From: Tychonema litorale BBK16
GTDB taxonomy: Bacteria; Cyanobacteriota; Cyanobacteriia; Cyanobacteriales; Microcoleaceae
Direction of reading: 5' to 3'
DNA: 19,221 bases
Assembly (NCBI RefSeq): GCF_021648855.1
Contig: NZ_JAKJHX010000068.1
Coordinates: 1-19,221 of the forward strand
The position numbers were made by a program, and so were the translations under genes. The notes below the pieces were generated by a model. It ran no database searches and was not told the origin of the DNA. It saw only the letters and a list, made by a program, of their open reading frames with translations. Shown piece by piece: positions 6,457 through 13,370 of the stretch (the first letter of the stretch is position 1; every line of letters begins with the position of its first letter).

Positions 6457-6506
6457 CGATAATGATGATTCGATCGAATGACTAGCGATCGATCCTGGAG
6501 CAATAT

Positions 6507-7421
6507 TCAGATGCCGATCGGCAAAATCAAGCCCTCCCGCGCCATTACCGCCTTTGGAGAAGCGATTTGTACCTCTTCGGCGATGCGATCGAGAAAATCA
6601 TCAGTATGAGCCGGATCGTGATGAAAAATCACCACACGCTTCACCCTAGCCTCCTTACCCATTCTCACAGCTTCCTGCCAAGTCGAGTGTCCCCAACCGA
6701 TCTTCGGAGACTTAGGATTGTGATATTCCTCATCTGTATACATAGCGTCATAAATCAGTACATCAGCATCAAGGGCAAGATTATAAATATTCTCATCAAG
6801 CCGATCGGGAAAATGCTCCGTATCCGAACAATAAACCACAGATCTGCCTTTCCAAGTCACCCGATAGCCCATAGCAGTATTCGGATGATTCAGAGAACCA
6901 GTGCGAATCTCAATATCATCCAGCATCATTGTCTGGTTGTGATGAAGTTCATGGAAATTCAAATCTGCCGGCAAGCCCATCAGAGGTACCGGCGAATTTG
7001 AGTGCAACACCCGTTCCACAAAATGCCTTTTCAGACAATCTCCACCAGGCGGAGTCGCCCCGTAAATATCAAAGCGATTACCACGGATAAAAGCCGGGGC
7101 AAACAGCGGGAACCCTTGGATGTGATCCCAATGATAGTGAGTAAAAAACATATAAGCCTGCACCGGCATTTCTTGCAGCAACTGATCGCCCAGCATCCGC
7201 AAGCCAGTTCCGCCATCAAAAATCAGGCGTTTGCCGCCCACGCGCATTTCCAGACAAGAAGTATTGCCACCGTAGCGAAGAGTTTCTGATCCCGGTGTGG
7301 GAACACTACCCCGCACACCCCAGAACTGCACTACAAAATCATCTATACCTTCCATTGATTCAGACGGTTGAGGGCAATCATCAAAGGGAGTTGCCACTAC
7401 AGAGGACAAGCTGATTTCCAT
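6507..7421 (-). CDS. MBL-fold metallo-hydrolase
   Basis: The 304-residue protein has the metallo-beta-lactamase fold of the phosphodiesterase/RNase Z-like branch. The metal ligands are visible in order: H-x-H-x-D-H in THYHWDH (H95, H97, D99, H100), H179 in NHPNTAMGYR, D200 in YCSDTEHF and H267/H268 in IFHHDPAHTDD. The start region FWGVRGSVPTPGSETLRYGG is the typical opening of a group of uncharacterised bacterial hydrolases, often annotated as MBL fold or as similar to cyclic-nucleotide phosphodiesterases. The substrate is unknown. No signal peptide, so it is cytosolic. The ATG starts one base after the aroC stop (TAA-A-ATG), so the two genes are co-transcribed and probably translationally coupled. 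A strong terminator follows. Confidence 0.9.
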   Translation of the reverse strand: MEISLSSVVATPFDDCPQPSESMEGIDDFVVQFWGVRGSVPTPGSETLRYGGNTSCLEMRVGGKRLIFDGGTGLRMLGDQLLQEMPVQAYMFFTHYHWDHIQGFPLFAPAFIRGNRFDIYGATPPGGDCLKRHFVERVLHSNSPVPLMGLPADLNFHELHHNQTMMLDDIEIRTGSLNHPNTAMGYRVTWKGRSVVYCSDTEHFPDRLDENIYNLALDADVLIYDAMYTDEEYHNPKSPKIGWGHSTWQEAVRMGKEARVKRVVIFHHDPAHTDDFLDRIAEEVQIASPKAVMAREGLILPIGI

Positions 7422-7422
7422 T

Positions 7423-8523
7423 TTAAAATTCAGACTTTAAAGTTCCACATTGTCCGTGATGGCGCAGGAGATGGTCGCACAACACTAAAGCTACCATCGC
7501 TTCTACCATTGGCACAGCCCTTGGCAAAACGCAAGGGTCGTGCCTTCCTTTTGCCGCCAGCAGCCTTTCTTCACCCTCGCGAGTGACTGTGCGCTGTTGC
7601 TGACGAATTGTCGCAGTGGGCTTGAAGGCTGCCCGCAGAATTATATTTTCGCCGTTAGCAATGCCGCCTTGAATTCCGCCAGAACGATTTGTGACTGTAC
7701 GAATTGCACCCTGTTCATCAGTATAGTATTCATCATTGTGTTGGCTGCCTGTCAGGAGAGTCCCTGCAAAGCCTGATCCAATTTCAAATCCTTTGCTGGC
7801 GGGCAACGACATCACAGCTTTTGCCAAGTCAGCTTCGAGTTTGTCGAATACGGGCATTCCCAAACCCTTGGGTACATTGCGGGCGACGCATTCAACAACA
7901 CCACCGATCGAATCTCCAGTATCACGAACTTTTTCAATCAGTTCAATCATTCTTTCGGCACACTCGGCATCTGGACAGCGGACTATATTGCTTTCTACTT
8001 GTTCTAAGGTAACAGTGTTGGGGTCTGTAACGCCTTCTAAGTCTTTAATGCGTTTGACATAGCCGACAATTTCAACTCCGGCTACTTGTTTGAGAATTTT
8101 TTTGGCGATCGCCCCTGCTGCTACTCTACCTATAGTTTCCCTTGCCGAACTGCGACCACCGCCTTGCCAGTTACGAATGCCGTATTTAGCGTCATAGGTA
8201 GCGTCAGCGTGGGAAGGGCGGTAGGTAGTGGCCATTTCGTCGTAGTCTTGGGGGCGAGTGTCTTGATTGCGGACTAAAATTGCGATCGGCGTTCCCAGAG
8301 TTTTGCCTTCAAACACCCCTGACAAAATTTCGCAAGTATCAGCCTCTTTGCGAGGAGTCGTAATTTTGCTTTGGCCGGGGCGGCGGCGATCGAGTTCCGC
8401 TTGAATTTCCGATGCGTCAATGGACAGGAGTGGCGGGCAACCGTCAATTACCACTCCCACGCCACCGCCGTGAGATTCACCAAATGTCGAGATCCGAAAT
8501 AAATGCCCAAATGTGTTGCCCAT
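7423..8523 (-). CDS. aroC: Chorismate synthase
   Basis: AroC converts 5-enolpyruvylshikimate-3-phosphate to chorismate using reduced FMN, the last common step to aromatic amino acids, folates and quinones. The 366-residue product is full length. It shows the family signatures: [15 protein letters not shown] near residues 14-28 (H18 in the active site), [15 protein letters not shown] near 46-60, [18 protein letters not shown] near 121-138, and [13 protein letters not shown] in the C-terminal half, followed by [17 protein letters not shown]. The ATG at 8523 is a clear start. It is the first gene of an operon with the MBL-fold hydrolase, separated by one base. Nothing is missing or unusual. Confidence 0.98.
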   Translation of the reverse strand: MGNTFGHLFRISTFGESHGGGVGVVIDGCPPLLSIDASEIQAELDRRRPGQSKITTPRKEADTCEILSGVFEGKTLGTPIAILVRNQDTRPQDYDEMATTYRPSHADATYDAKYGIRNWQGGGRSSARETIGRVAAGAIAKKILKQVAGVEIVGYVKRIKDLEGVTDPNTVTLEQVESNIVRCPDAECAERMIELIEKVRDTGDSIGGVVECVARNVPKGLGMPVFDKLEADLAKAVMSLPASKGFEIGSGFAGTLLTGSQHNDEYYTDEQGAIRTVTNRSGGIQGGIANGENIILRAAFKPTATIRQQQRTVTREGEERLLAAKGRHDPCVLPRAVPMVEAMVALVLCDHLLRHHGQCGTLKSEF

Positions 8524-8566
8524 GATGCTTTAGCCTGAAACCTGAGAATTTGTTACTTTAACTGGA

Positions 8567-8572
8567 ATTATA
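8567..8572 (-). promoter_or_regulatory. Possible -10 box for aroC
   Basis: A perfect TATAAT on the minus strand lies 44 bases upstream of the aroC ATG. No good -35 is present at 16-18 bases, so this is only a candidate. Confidence 0.3.
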
Positions 8573-8747
8573 GATTTACTGTATTTCTGAAAAATATACC
8601 ATTGACGAGTAGACGAGTGGCGATCGCCCCACAGAATCACTCCCTTCCCGGTATAAAAATATCTCCGAGGGATAGGGAGAGAGGGAAATGGGGCATCGGG
8701 CCCAAGAGCATGGGGCATTAATCTGACTAATGACTACTGACTAATGA

Positions 8748-8879
8748 CTAATCTTCGTGTTCATCAAAAGGATCTCTCAATTCCTTAGCGGGAGGACCAA
8801 AAGCCGTGTAGATCGAGAAGCCAGTCATTGCTACCAGACACAAGCCCAGTGAAATGCCGAGAACTGCTGCGGGTTCCAT
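8748..8879 (-). CDS. psbN: Photosystem II protein PsbN
   Basis: The 43-residue product [20 protein letters not shown] plus [23 protein letters not shown] is PsbN. It has one TM helix (about residues 6-27) followed by the conserved [16 protein letters not shown] tail exposed at the membrane surface. PsbN is needed for assembly of photosystem II reaction centres but is not a structural subunit. The open frame extends 21 codons further upstream, but the family start is the methionine at 8879. It lies head-to-head with psbH, as in most cyanobacteria. Confidence 0.97.
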   Translation of the reverse strand: MEPAAVLGISLGLCLVAMTGFSIYTAFGPPAKELRDPFDEHED

Positions 8880-8913
8880 ATTTTTGATAAATTTATGAGT
8901 GCTCAATTCTATA

Positions 8914-8942
8914 ATATTACAAAAAATCACAATTCGTCTCAA
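8914..8942 (-). promoter_or_regulatory. Candidate sigma-70-type promoter of psbN
   Basis: TTGAGA (8942-8937) and TAATAT (8919-8914) are separated by 17 bases on the minus strand and would start transcription about 25-30 bases before the psbN ATG. An overlapping alternative, TTGTGA with TAGAAT at 16 bases, is also possible. Confidence 0.4.
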
Positions 8943-9006
8943 AATTTCATGATTTTAGGCACTGTACGGTGTTGCAGATCGACCAATTTTAGATTTGAGA
9001 TTTATT

Positions 9007-9053
9007 CCCCATCTCCCCATCTCCCCATCTCTCCCCATCTCCCCATCTCCCCT
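9007..9053. repeat. CCCCATCT tandem repeat upstream of psbH
   Basis: Five copies of CCCCATCT, with a CT insertion after the third, lie about 75 bases before the psbH start in the psbN-psbH spacer. Purely pyrimidine-rich with a fixed A, it is a slippage-prone simple repeat. Confidence 0.85.
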
Positions 9054-9127
9054 GTCCCAAAATTGTGATCGCAATTAGCGCTAGAAATATGTCAAACTGC
9101 TTTGTAGAGATTCATTGCAGGTGACTT

Positions 9128-9331
9128 ATGGCACAACGGACTTGGTTGGGAGATATACTCAAACCCCTTAACTCAGAATACGGCAAGGTAGCCCCCGGTT
9201 GGGGAACCACCCTATTGATGAGCGCATTCATTGGACTGTTTTTCGTGTTCTTGTTGATTATTTTGCAAATCTACAACTCCTCGCTGATTCTGGAGAATGT
9301 GGATGTCGATTGGTCTAGTCTTGCTCGCTAA
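9128..9331 (+). CDS. psbH: Photosystem II protein PsbH
   Basis: The 67-residue product [20 protein letters not shown] onward is PsbH, a small photosystem II subunit next to CP47. It has a polar N-terminus, [20 protein letters not shown] leading into a single TM helix (about residues 28-49), and a short lumenal end ([11 protein letters not shown]). Length and motifs match cyanobacterial PsbH. It is preceded by AGGTGA six bases from the ATG. It lies divergent to psbN and upstream of tatA with a 150-base gap. Confidence 0.98.
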   Translation: MAQRTWLGDILKPLNSEYGKVAPGWGTTLLMSAFIGLFFVFLLIILQIYNSSLILENVDVDWSSLAR

Positions 9332-9481
9332 AATTTTAGCACGAAAAAATCAGGCTAAAACTAAAAGTTGAGGGTACAGGAGAAAAGGCAAAAGCTAAGT
9401 TTTTCCATTTTTCCTTGCCCTTTACCATTCCTTTAGCCCTAAATAAACGATAACTAATCAAATTGACAACAGGAGAAAACA

Positions 9482-9745
9482 ATGAATATTTTTGGCATTG
9501 GTTTACCCGAAATGGCGGTAATTTTTACGATCGCGCTATTAGTATTTGGCCCCAAGAAATTACCAGAAATCGGCCGCAGTATGGGCAAGGCACTTCGGGG
9601 TTTTCAGGACGCATCACGAGATTTTGAGTCAGAATTCACTAGGGAAGCCAAGCAATTAGAAGAAGCAGTCGCAACTACTAACAGCAAGCCGGAAACTGCA
9701 AAACTCGCAGCCACTACTCCCAAGGAAGATACCGCCGACATTTAA
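9482..9745 (+). CDS. tatA: Sec-independent protein translocase TatA/TatE family
   Basis: TatA forms the pore of the twin-arginine pathway, which moves folded proteins across thylakoid and plasma membranes. The 87-residue product has the N-terminal TM helix (MAVIFTIALLVFG, residues 11-23) and the FGPKKLPEIGRSMGKALRGF hinge and amphipathic helix. It ends in a charged, Ala/Thr-rich tail. An excellent Shine-Dalgarno (AGGAG) lies about seven bases before the ATG. Its stop codon is immediately followed by the pth ATG with no gap, so the two are coupled. Confidence 0.96.
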   Translation: MNIFGIGLPEMAVIFTIALLVFGPKKLPEIGRSMGKALRGFQDASRDFESEFTREAKQLEEAVATTNSKPETAKLAATTPKEDTADI

Positions 9746-10408
9746 ATGAACAAGACTCAGAATTCGGAAACACCAGCAGAGTTAGTAATTCCTCAGTTAA
9801 TAGTTGGCTTGGGAAACCCTGAACCCAAGTACGATCGCACCAGACACAACATCGGCTTTAATGCCGTCGATGCCTTGGCACAATCTTGGCAGATTTCGCT
9901 GTCGGAAAATCGCAAATTTCAAGGTATATTTGGCGAGGGAAATCGGCCACGGGGACAGAAAATTCGTTTGCTGAAACCGCTGACGTACATGAATCTTTCT
10001 GGCCAAGCAATTCGGGCGGCGACGGATTGGTACAAAATACCTCCAGAGTCCGTTTTGGTAGTATATGATGATATGGATTTGCCGATCGGGAAATTAAGAA
10101 TGCGGCTTTCCGGTTCAGCGGGCGGGCATAATGGGATGAAATCGGCAATTTCTCATTTGGGCACAGACAAATTTCCCCGCCTACGAATCGGCATTGGTAA
10201 ACCTCAAAACGAAACTTCTAAAAATGACAAAGATACCATTTCCTTCGTGTTAGGAAAATTTTCCTCAGATGAAAGTCAGTTACTAGAAAAAGTGCTGAAA
10301 CTGGTTAGAGAAGCTGTGGAACTTAGCCTCCATCAAGGAGTAGAAAAATCCATGAGCCTTTACAATAGTCGCACGATCGCAGTCACAAACGCGGAAACAA
10401 AAGGGTGA
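9746..10408 (+). CDS. pth: Peptidyl-tRNA hydrolase
   Basis: Pth releases peptides from peptidyl-tRNAs that drop off ribosomes. The 220-residue product has the complete active site: N24 in GLGNPEPKY, the catalytic H34 in RHNIGF, N83 in YMNLSG, D108 in VYDDMDLP and N129 in GGHNG. It is slightly longer than the E. coli enzyme because of about 15 extra residues at each end. It starts directly after the tatA stop and overlaps the next gene by four bases (GTGA), so tatA, pth and the DUF3146 gene form one tightly packed operon. Confidence 0.97.
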   Translation: MNKTQNSETPAELVIPQLIVGLGNPEPKYDRTRHNIGFNAVDALAQSWQISLSENRKFQGIFGEGNRPRGQKIRLLKPLTYMNLSGQAIRAATDWYKIPPESVLVVYDDMDLPIGKLRMRLSGSAGGHNGMKSAISHLGTDKFPRLRIGIGKPQNETSKNDKDTISFVLGKFSSDESQLLEKVLKLVREAVELSLHQGVEKSMSLYNSRTIAVTNAETKG

Positions 10409-10671
10409 GTTCGAGACCTTTGCCTGAAACCATTGCATATGTCCGGGTTACTGGTCAATCTTGGCAAAAAGGCACGATTGAAGGTGAAGTAACTGCCGGC
10501 GGTTTTGAGTGGCAGTTTCAGTGGCGTTTTAGGGAAGAAAAAACACTGATACTTGAGCCTTCTCAAGGTAGGGCTTTGATTCAAGAACCGCTGCATCGTT
10601 TTCTGGAAAAATGGGATTATCAATTAGAACCGGGTGGGGATTATTCGTTTACGGTTCGGGCTGAGTTTTAA
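10405..10671 (+). CDS. DUF3146-family protein
   Basis: The 88-residue product opens at GTG 10405, overlapping the pth stop by four bases, an arrangement that strongly supports this start. The sequence (LPETIAYVRVTGQSWQKGTI, then EGEVTAGGFEWQFQWRFR and EPLHRFLEKWDYQLEPGGDY) matches what I know of DUF3146, a small cyanobacterial family of unknown function. It is a predicted all-beta/alpha soluble protein with no TM helix or signal peptide. Its position at the end of the tatA-pth operon is the only functional hint. Confidence 0.85.
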   Translation: MSSRPLPETIAYVRVTGQSWQKGTIEGEVTAGGFEWQFQWRFREEKTLILEPSQGRALIQEPLHRFLEKWDYQLEPGGDYSFTVRAEF

Positions 10672-10676
10672 TAGTC

Positions 10677-10741
10677 AGAAACCGGGTTTTTTACGAAATA
10701 CTTCGTTACCACACCCTAAAACTCTCAAAAACCCGGTTTCT
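10677..10741. repeat. 65-bp hairpin repeat unit, copy 2
   Basis: AGAAACCGGGTTTTTT (10677-10692) and AAAAACCCGGTTTCT (10727-10741) are inverted arms. The left arm begins six bases after the DUF3146 stop, so the hairpin could act as a 3' end for the psbH-side operon. Confidence 0.8.
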
Positions 10742-10763
10742 TTGACCTTGATGCTACGAACTA

Positions 10764-10827
10764 AGAAACCGGGTTTTTACGAGATTTATGGTTTTCAACA
10801 ACTATTGTCGTAAAAAACCCGGTTTCT
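10764..10827. repeat. 65-bp hairpin repeat unit, copy 3
   Basis: AGAAACCGGGTTTTTACGA at the left and TCGTAAAAAACCCGGTTTCT at the right give the longest stem of the family, about 19 bp. It is in tandem with copy 2, 22 bases away, between the DUF3146 gene and the SLH-like gene. Confidence 0.8.
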
Positions 10828-10851
10828 GGCCCCTGATGAAATGCGGGATAG

Positions 10852-11163
10852 TCAATTTGTTTGTGGTGATTCCAGCAATTCTTGAATTAAAGCAGGCGGC
10901 GTTGCTTCTCGGTAAGCGCCACAATAATACATGGTCAAAACGGCTTTGTAAGCCCAGTGATTTGATGGCACATCGGTAAAAGGATTTGGTAGAGTTTCCG
11001 CGCGATTCTGTACGCAAGCATTGAGGATTTGTTCGCGGGTTGGCTGGACTTGAACTAAAGAGTTATTTTGCTTAATTTGTGCAGGATTTTGTGCTTGTAC
11101 GGGAGATGAACAACAGGCACTAACTAGCAGTATAAATGTGGCAACGATTCTGATTTTAAGCAT
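10852..11163 (-). CDS. Small secreted SLH-like (lipo)protein
   Basis: The product is 103 residues from ATG 11163. The frame is open 13 codons further, but the signal peptide begins here: MLKIRIVATFILLVSACCSS. LVSAC at residues 13-17 fits a lipobox, so a lipoprotein is likely; a type I cleavage after VQA is the alternative. The mature part has one SLH-like half-motif, LPNPFTDVPSNHWAYKAV with a later YYCGAY. That is the cyanobacterial pattern of outer-membrane or cell-wall attached proteins, but far shorter than full SLH proteins, which have up to three 50-residue repeats. It is divergent from the kinase pseudogene, with 56 bases between starts. Function unknown. Confidence 0.7.
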   Translation of the reverse strand: MLKIRIVATFILLVSACCSSPVQAQNPAQIKQNNSLVQVQPTREQILNACVQNRAETLPNPFTDVPSNHWAYKAVLTMYYCGAYREATPPALIQELLESPQTN

Positions 11164-11219
11164 CTCATTACTTTTTGTGCGACAATATATCGTAACTTCC
11201 ACTGCATTTCCTGAAAAAT

Positions 11220-11749
11220 ATGCCGAGTCCTATTCTCCGCAATCATTATCAAATTATCAAAGACTTGGGAGAAGGCAGTTTTGGCGACACATACCTCGCC
11301 AAAGATTTAGACTTACCCGGACATCCCCACTGCGTTGTCAAACATCTTAAACCGAAAGACCCCGATCCCGCATTTTTACCAATTGCCAGACGCTTATTCG
11401 AGACAGAAGCGCAAATTTTGTATAAATTGGGTAAGCTACACGACCAAATTCCCACGCTTTCCGCTCACTTTGAGGAAAAGGGAGAATTTTATTTGGTGCA
11501 AGATTTTATCGAAGGACATGACCTTACCAAAGAACTGATTCCAGGTAAAAAATTAAGCGAACTGACGGAAGTTCTTGGGAAACAGGTAAAAATGATTACC
11601 GGGTGGTGCGTGGAGGTTCGTGGACCTTCAAAGCGTTAACTTGCCGTTCTGCCTACCGCAAGTACGGCTCTGCGGGCTACTCGAAGAGCTACTTGGGTTT
11701 TCGCGTAGCGCTGGTTTTTGTGCTTCCTGCTTCCCCTTCTTCTCTGTGA
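11220..11749 (+). pseudogene. Ser/Thr kinase-formylglycine-generating-enzyme fusion with large internal deletion
   Basis: The first 113 codons from ATG 11220 are the N-lobe of a Hanks-type kinase: IIKDLGEGSFGDTYLAKD (glycine loop), CVVKHLKP (ATP lysine), FETEAQILYKL (alpha-C glutamate) and FYLVQDFIEGHDL (hinge). After GKKLSE the frame is lost; the catalytic HRD and DFG regions are absent. From 11561, in another plus-strand frame, the sequence reads TDGSSWETGKNDYRVVRGGS, then WTFKALTCRSAYRKYGSAGY and SKSYLGFRVAL, stopping at TGA 11747-11749. That is the hallmark C-terminus of the FGE-sulfatase/SUMF1 domain (RGGSW...R.A.R...GFRVAL). Kinase-FGE fusions are known in cyanobacteria, so this is one such gene with most of the middle deleted and the frame shifted at the join near 11555-11563. 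The frame continuing from the kinase part ends at 11639. Confidence 0.85.
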
Positions 11750-11863
11750 GGATTCTTCTCTACTCTTTTGCCCTTTTGCTCTTTACTCTTTTTTCTTTTT
11801 CACTTTTTTTGTCGTCTCTGGTGACTCGATTTATTTTTGGCACTCATGGATGCACTCCGACAA

Positions 11864-11930
11864 AGAAACCGGGTTTTTTACTCTTTCTGTGGAGTACAGC
11901 GAAGGATTCTCGTCAAAAAACCGGGTTTCT
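11864..11930. repeat. 65-bp hairpin repeat unit, copy 4 (variant arm)
   Basis: AGAAACCGGGTTTTTT (11864-11879) and AAAAAACCGGGTTTCT (11915-11930). The right arm reads CCGGG where other copies read CCCGG, which breaks the pairing at its centre. Upstream (11738-11812) is a C/T-rich tract; no gene is seen between 11750 and 12022. Confidence 0.7.
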
Positions 11931-12022
11931 GGCCACCTGTGCGTAAGTCTTGTTTGGGAAAATCACTGTCATTGTGTCAATGCTTTCTGTAGAGACAAGT
12001 CTGCGGAAATAGTCTGGTTTAT

Positions 12023-12490
12023 TTACGGAGGAGTTGGTGCTGATTTAGGATGGGTTCCCGCGTAATAAACAAGCACCTTGCGTTTGTGTTCATCCGGTAC
12101 ATAAAATACTCGGTCTGAACTTGTTACTTCATATTCCCACGAACCTTGATAAAGTTTGCCTTTTAACGGAAAAACTCTCCTTGGTTTTCTCACCATCGGG
12201 CTAGTACATAAATCCTGATAGCAGCGACGAGTATTCTCAGGGGCGCGTAACAATAAAGCTTCCCAATCTCGGTTAACTCGTCGGTTTTTCGCTACTACTA
12301 ACCAGGGCGGTTCGGGCAATTGCGCGATAATTCCGGCTGCATTTTCTTTAGTAGATAGGGATGTTCGGGGTGCTGTAAGTGCTTCTTCAGGCGGGATTAC
12401 CAACTCGGAAAGCACGGGTACAGGTGCGGAAAGTTCTTCAGAGGAAACCCCGCTTTCTGAATCGTCTGGAGTAGGTGGAGTGTGGGTCAT
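12023..12490 (-). CDS. RelE/ParE-like toxin with N-terminal disordered extension
   Basis: The last 90 of 155 residues look like a RelE/ParE-superfamily mRNA interferase. There is a helical part (RRVNRDWEALLLRAPENTRR), then FPLKGKLYQGSWEYEVTSSD and RVFYVPDEHKRKVLVYYAGT, which mimics the beta-sheet GxxxYR..Y.i..vvy..D.....v.v...G.H pattern. Typical members are 85-100 residues. The first 65 residues here are an acidic, Pro/Ser-rich extension without predicted structure (PPTPDDSESGVSSEELSAPV). The ATG overlaps the antitoxin stop by four bases (ATGA), the usual coupling in type II modules. Toxicity is inferred, not shown. The lack of a close match to RelE catalytic residues means another activity is possible. 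Confidence 0.65.
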   Translation of the reverse strand: MTHTPPTPDDSESGVSSEELSAPVPVLSELVIPPEEALTAPRTSLSTKENAAGIIAQLPEPPWLVVAKNRRVNRDWEALLLRAPENTRRCYQDLCTSPMVRKPRRVFPLKGKLYQGSWEYEVTSSDRVFYVPDEHKRKVLVYYAGTHPKSAPTPP

Positions 12491-12996
12491 ACCTGAGTCG
12501 ATTCAGTAGTGCTTTCTATTTGAGGTGGTGTCAGCAAAACTTCGTCAATTTCATCGCTGAAAGCTGCTGCGAGTTCCGGGCTAGAAATTGCTTTAGCGCT
12601 TTCATGCCATTCATGAATTACAATCTCAATCTGATTCCATGCGCCAGATTCCGACTCAGCAAGTCGGTAAGCTTTTTCTAATTCAGCAATCAATTCGCTG
12701 AGTTCATCTGAGTCAAATACTGTCAGCCAATGATAGGGATTTGCTGAACTAATCGCTTCTCCCAATCGCAGCCGGTAAGCAGCGGCCGTCACTTCAAATA
12801 CAGTCAAAGAAAGCGTCGCAGCTTTTACCCACAGCGTCATTTCTTCCCGGCGCAGTAAAGCAAAATGCTGGTCGTTGCGAGTGATAGTGACAGGGTGTTC
12901 CATCGCCAAATCTAGAACTCGATTCGGTTGCTGGTTCAATTCTGTTGCCGTAATTAATTCATCGCCGTAAATAAGGCGCGAAGATTCACTTAGCAT
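12487..12996 (-). CDS. Phd/YefM-type antitoxin with long C-terminal extension
   Basis: Residues 10-52 (YGDELITATELNQQPNRVLD, then LAMEHPVTITRNDQHFALLR) match the Phd/YefM DNA-binding fold that represses its own operon. Standard antitoxins are about 80-90 residues; this one is 169. The extra part contains WVKAATLSLTVFEVTAAAYRL, a tryptophan-acidic segment (YHWLTVFDSDELSELIAELE) and an acidic, Thr/Ser-rich end (PQIESTTESTQV). It is the first gene of the pair, four-base overlap with the toxin gene. An extended -10 promoter lies 24-32 bases upstream of the start. No Shine-Dalgarno is visible, so the mRNA may have a very short leader. Confidence 0.75.
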   Translation of the reverse strand: MLSESSRLIYGDELITATELNQQPNRVLDLAMEHPVTITRNDQHFALLRREEMTLWVKAATLSLTVFEVTAAAYRLRLGEAISSANPYHWLTVFDSDELSELIAELEKAYRLAESESGAWNQIEIVIHEWHESAKAISSPELAAAFSDEIDEVLLTPPQIESTTESTQV

Positions 12997-13019
12997 GGTT
13001 TTTGCGTTTTTATGAATTC

Positions 13020-13028
13020 AGTATAACA
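13020..13028 (-). promoter_or_regulatory. Extended -10 promoter of the toxin-antitoxin pair
   Basis: TGTTATACT on the minus strand is a TGn-type extended -10 box (TATACT, 5 of 6 to consensus). It would start transcription about 17 bases before the antitoxin ATG. No -35 is needed for this class. Confidence 0.4.
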
Positions 13029-13068
13029 TAATTATCAATTAACTACGTTAGCTAAGATCGGCTTCATT

Positions 13069-13287
13069 CTACGCCACCATCGCAATCAATTGTTTTCTAA
13101 GAACCTCCAAGAGGGCAATTACTTGCTCCCTAGTTACAGTGGGAAATCCATCTAAAAAATAATCAATTGATTCTCCAGCTTCTAAATAGTCAAAAAGTGT
13201 TTGGACAGGAACCCTAGTGCCAATAAAAACAGGTGTTCCGCCCATGATTTCACCAGAGATGCTAATCATTTGAAAATTCTGAAACAT
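13069..13287 (-). CDS. DUF433-family antitoxin-like protein
   Basis: The 72-residue product has the DUF433 core: ISGEIMGGTPVFIGTRVPV (residues 10-28), then QTLFDYLEAGESIDYFLDGF and PTVTREQVIALLE. This winged-helix family is usually the antitoxin of a pair with a PIN-like DUF5615 toxin. The key GG.PVx.GTRvPV motif is intact. No toxin follows: only 72 bases separate its stop from the next gene, containing a 10-codon ORF opening with MKPILANVVN that may be a toxin remnant or chance. It therefore looks like an orphan. The ATG at 13287 has AGG four bases upstream; the methionine at residue 7 is an alternative start. Confidence 0.85.
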   Translation of the reverse strand: MFQNFQMISISGEIMGGTPVFIGTRVPVQTLFDYLEAGESIDYFLDGFPTVTREQVIALLEVLRKQLIAMVA

Positions 13288-13305
13288 AAGCCTAAGTAGT
13301 GGTAG

Positions 13306-13362
13306 GGTGTGTCGCCATAAAAAATTCCTAACTTAATCCTAACAATCTGATAGCGACGCACC
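13306..13362. repeat. 57-bp imperfect inverted repeat
   Basis: GGTGTGTCGCCAT (13306-13318) and ATAGCGACGCACC (13350-13362) pair at 11 of 13 positions. The unit begins eight bases past the CPBP stop, so it may act as a 3' hairpin of that gene. The GGTGCGTCGC core resembles a dispersed cyanobacterial repeat. Confidence 0.6.
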
Positions 13363-13370
13363 TGATGGAT

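Noticed and set aside
8530..8718. 62-codon minus-strand ORF upstream of aroC
   Set aside because: Low-complexity CCCATG-rich intergenic DNA, no family features; it overlaps the likely aroC promoter.
11620..12065. Two overlapping plus-strand ORFs (108 and 115 codons)
   Set aside because: They run through the C/T-rich tract and a hairpin repeat and have poor starts. The only meaningful piece here is the FGE tail at 11561-11749, in a third reading.
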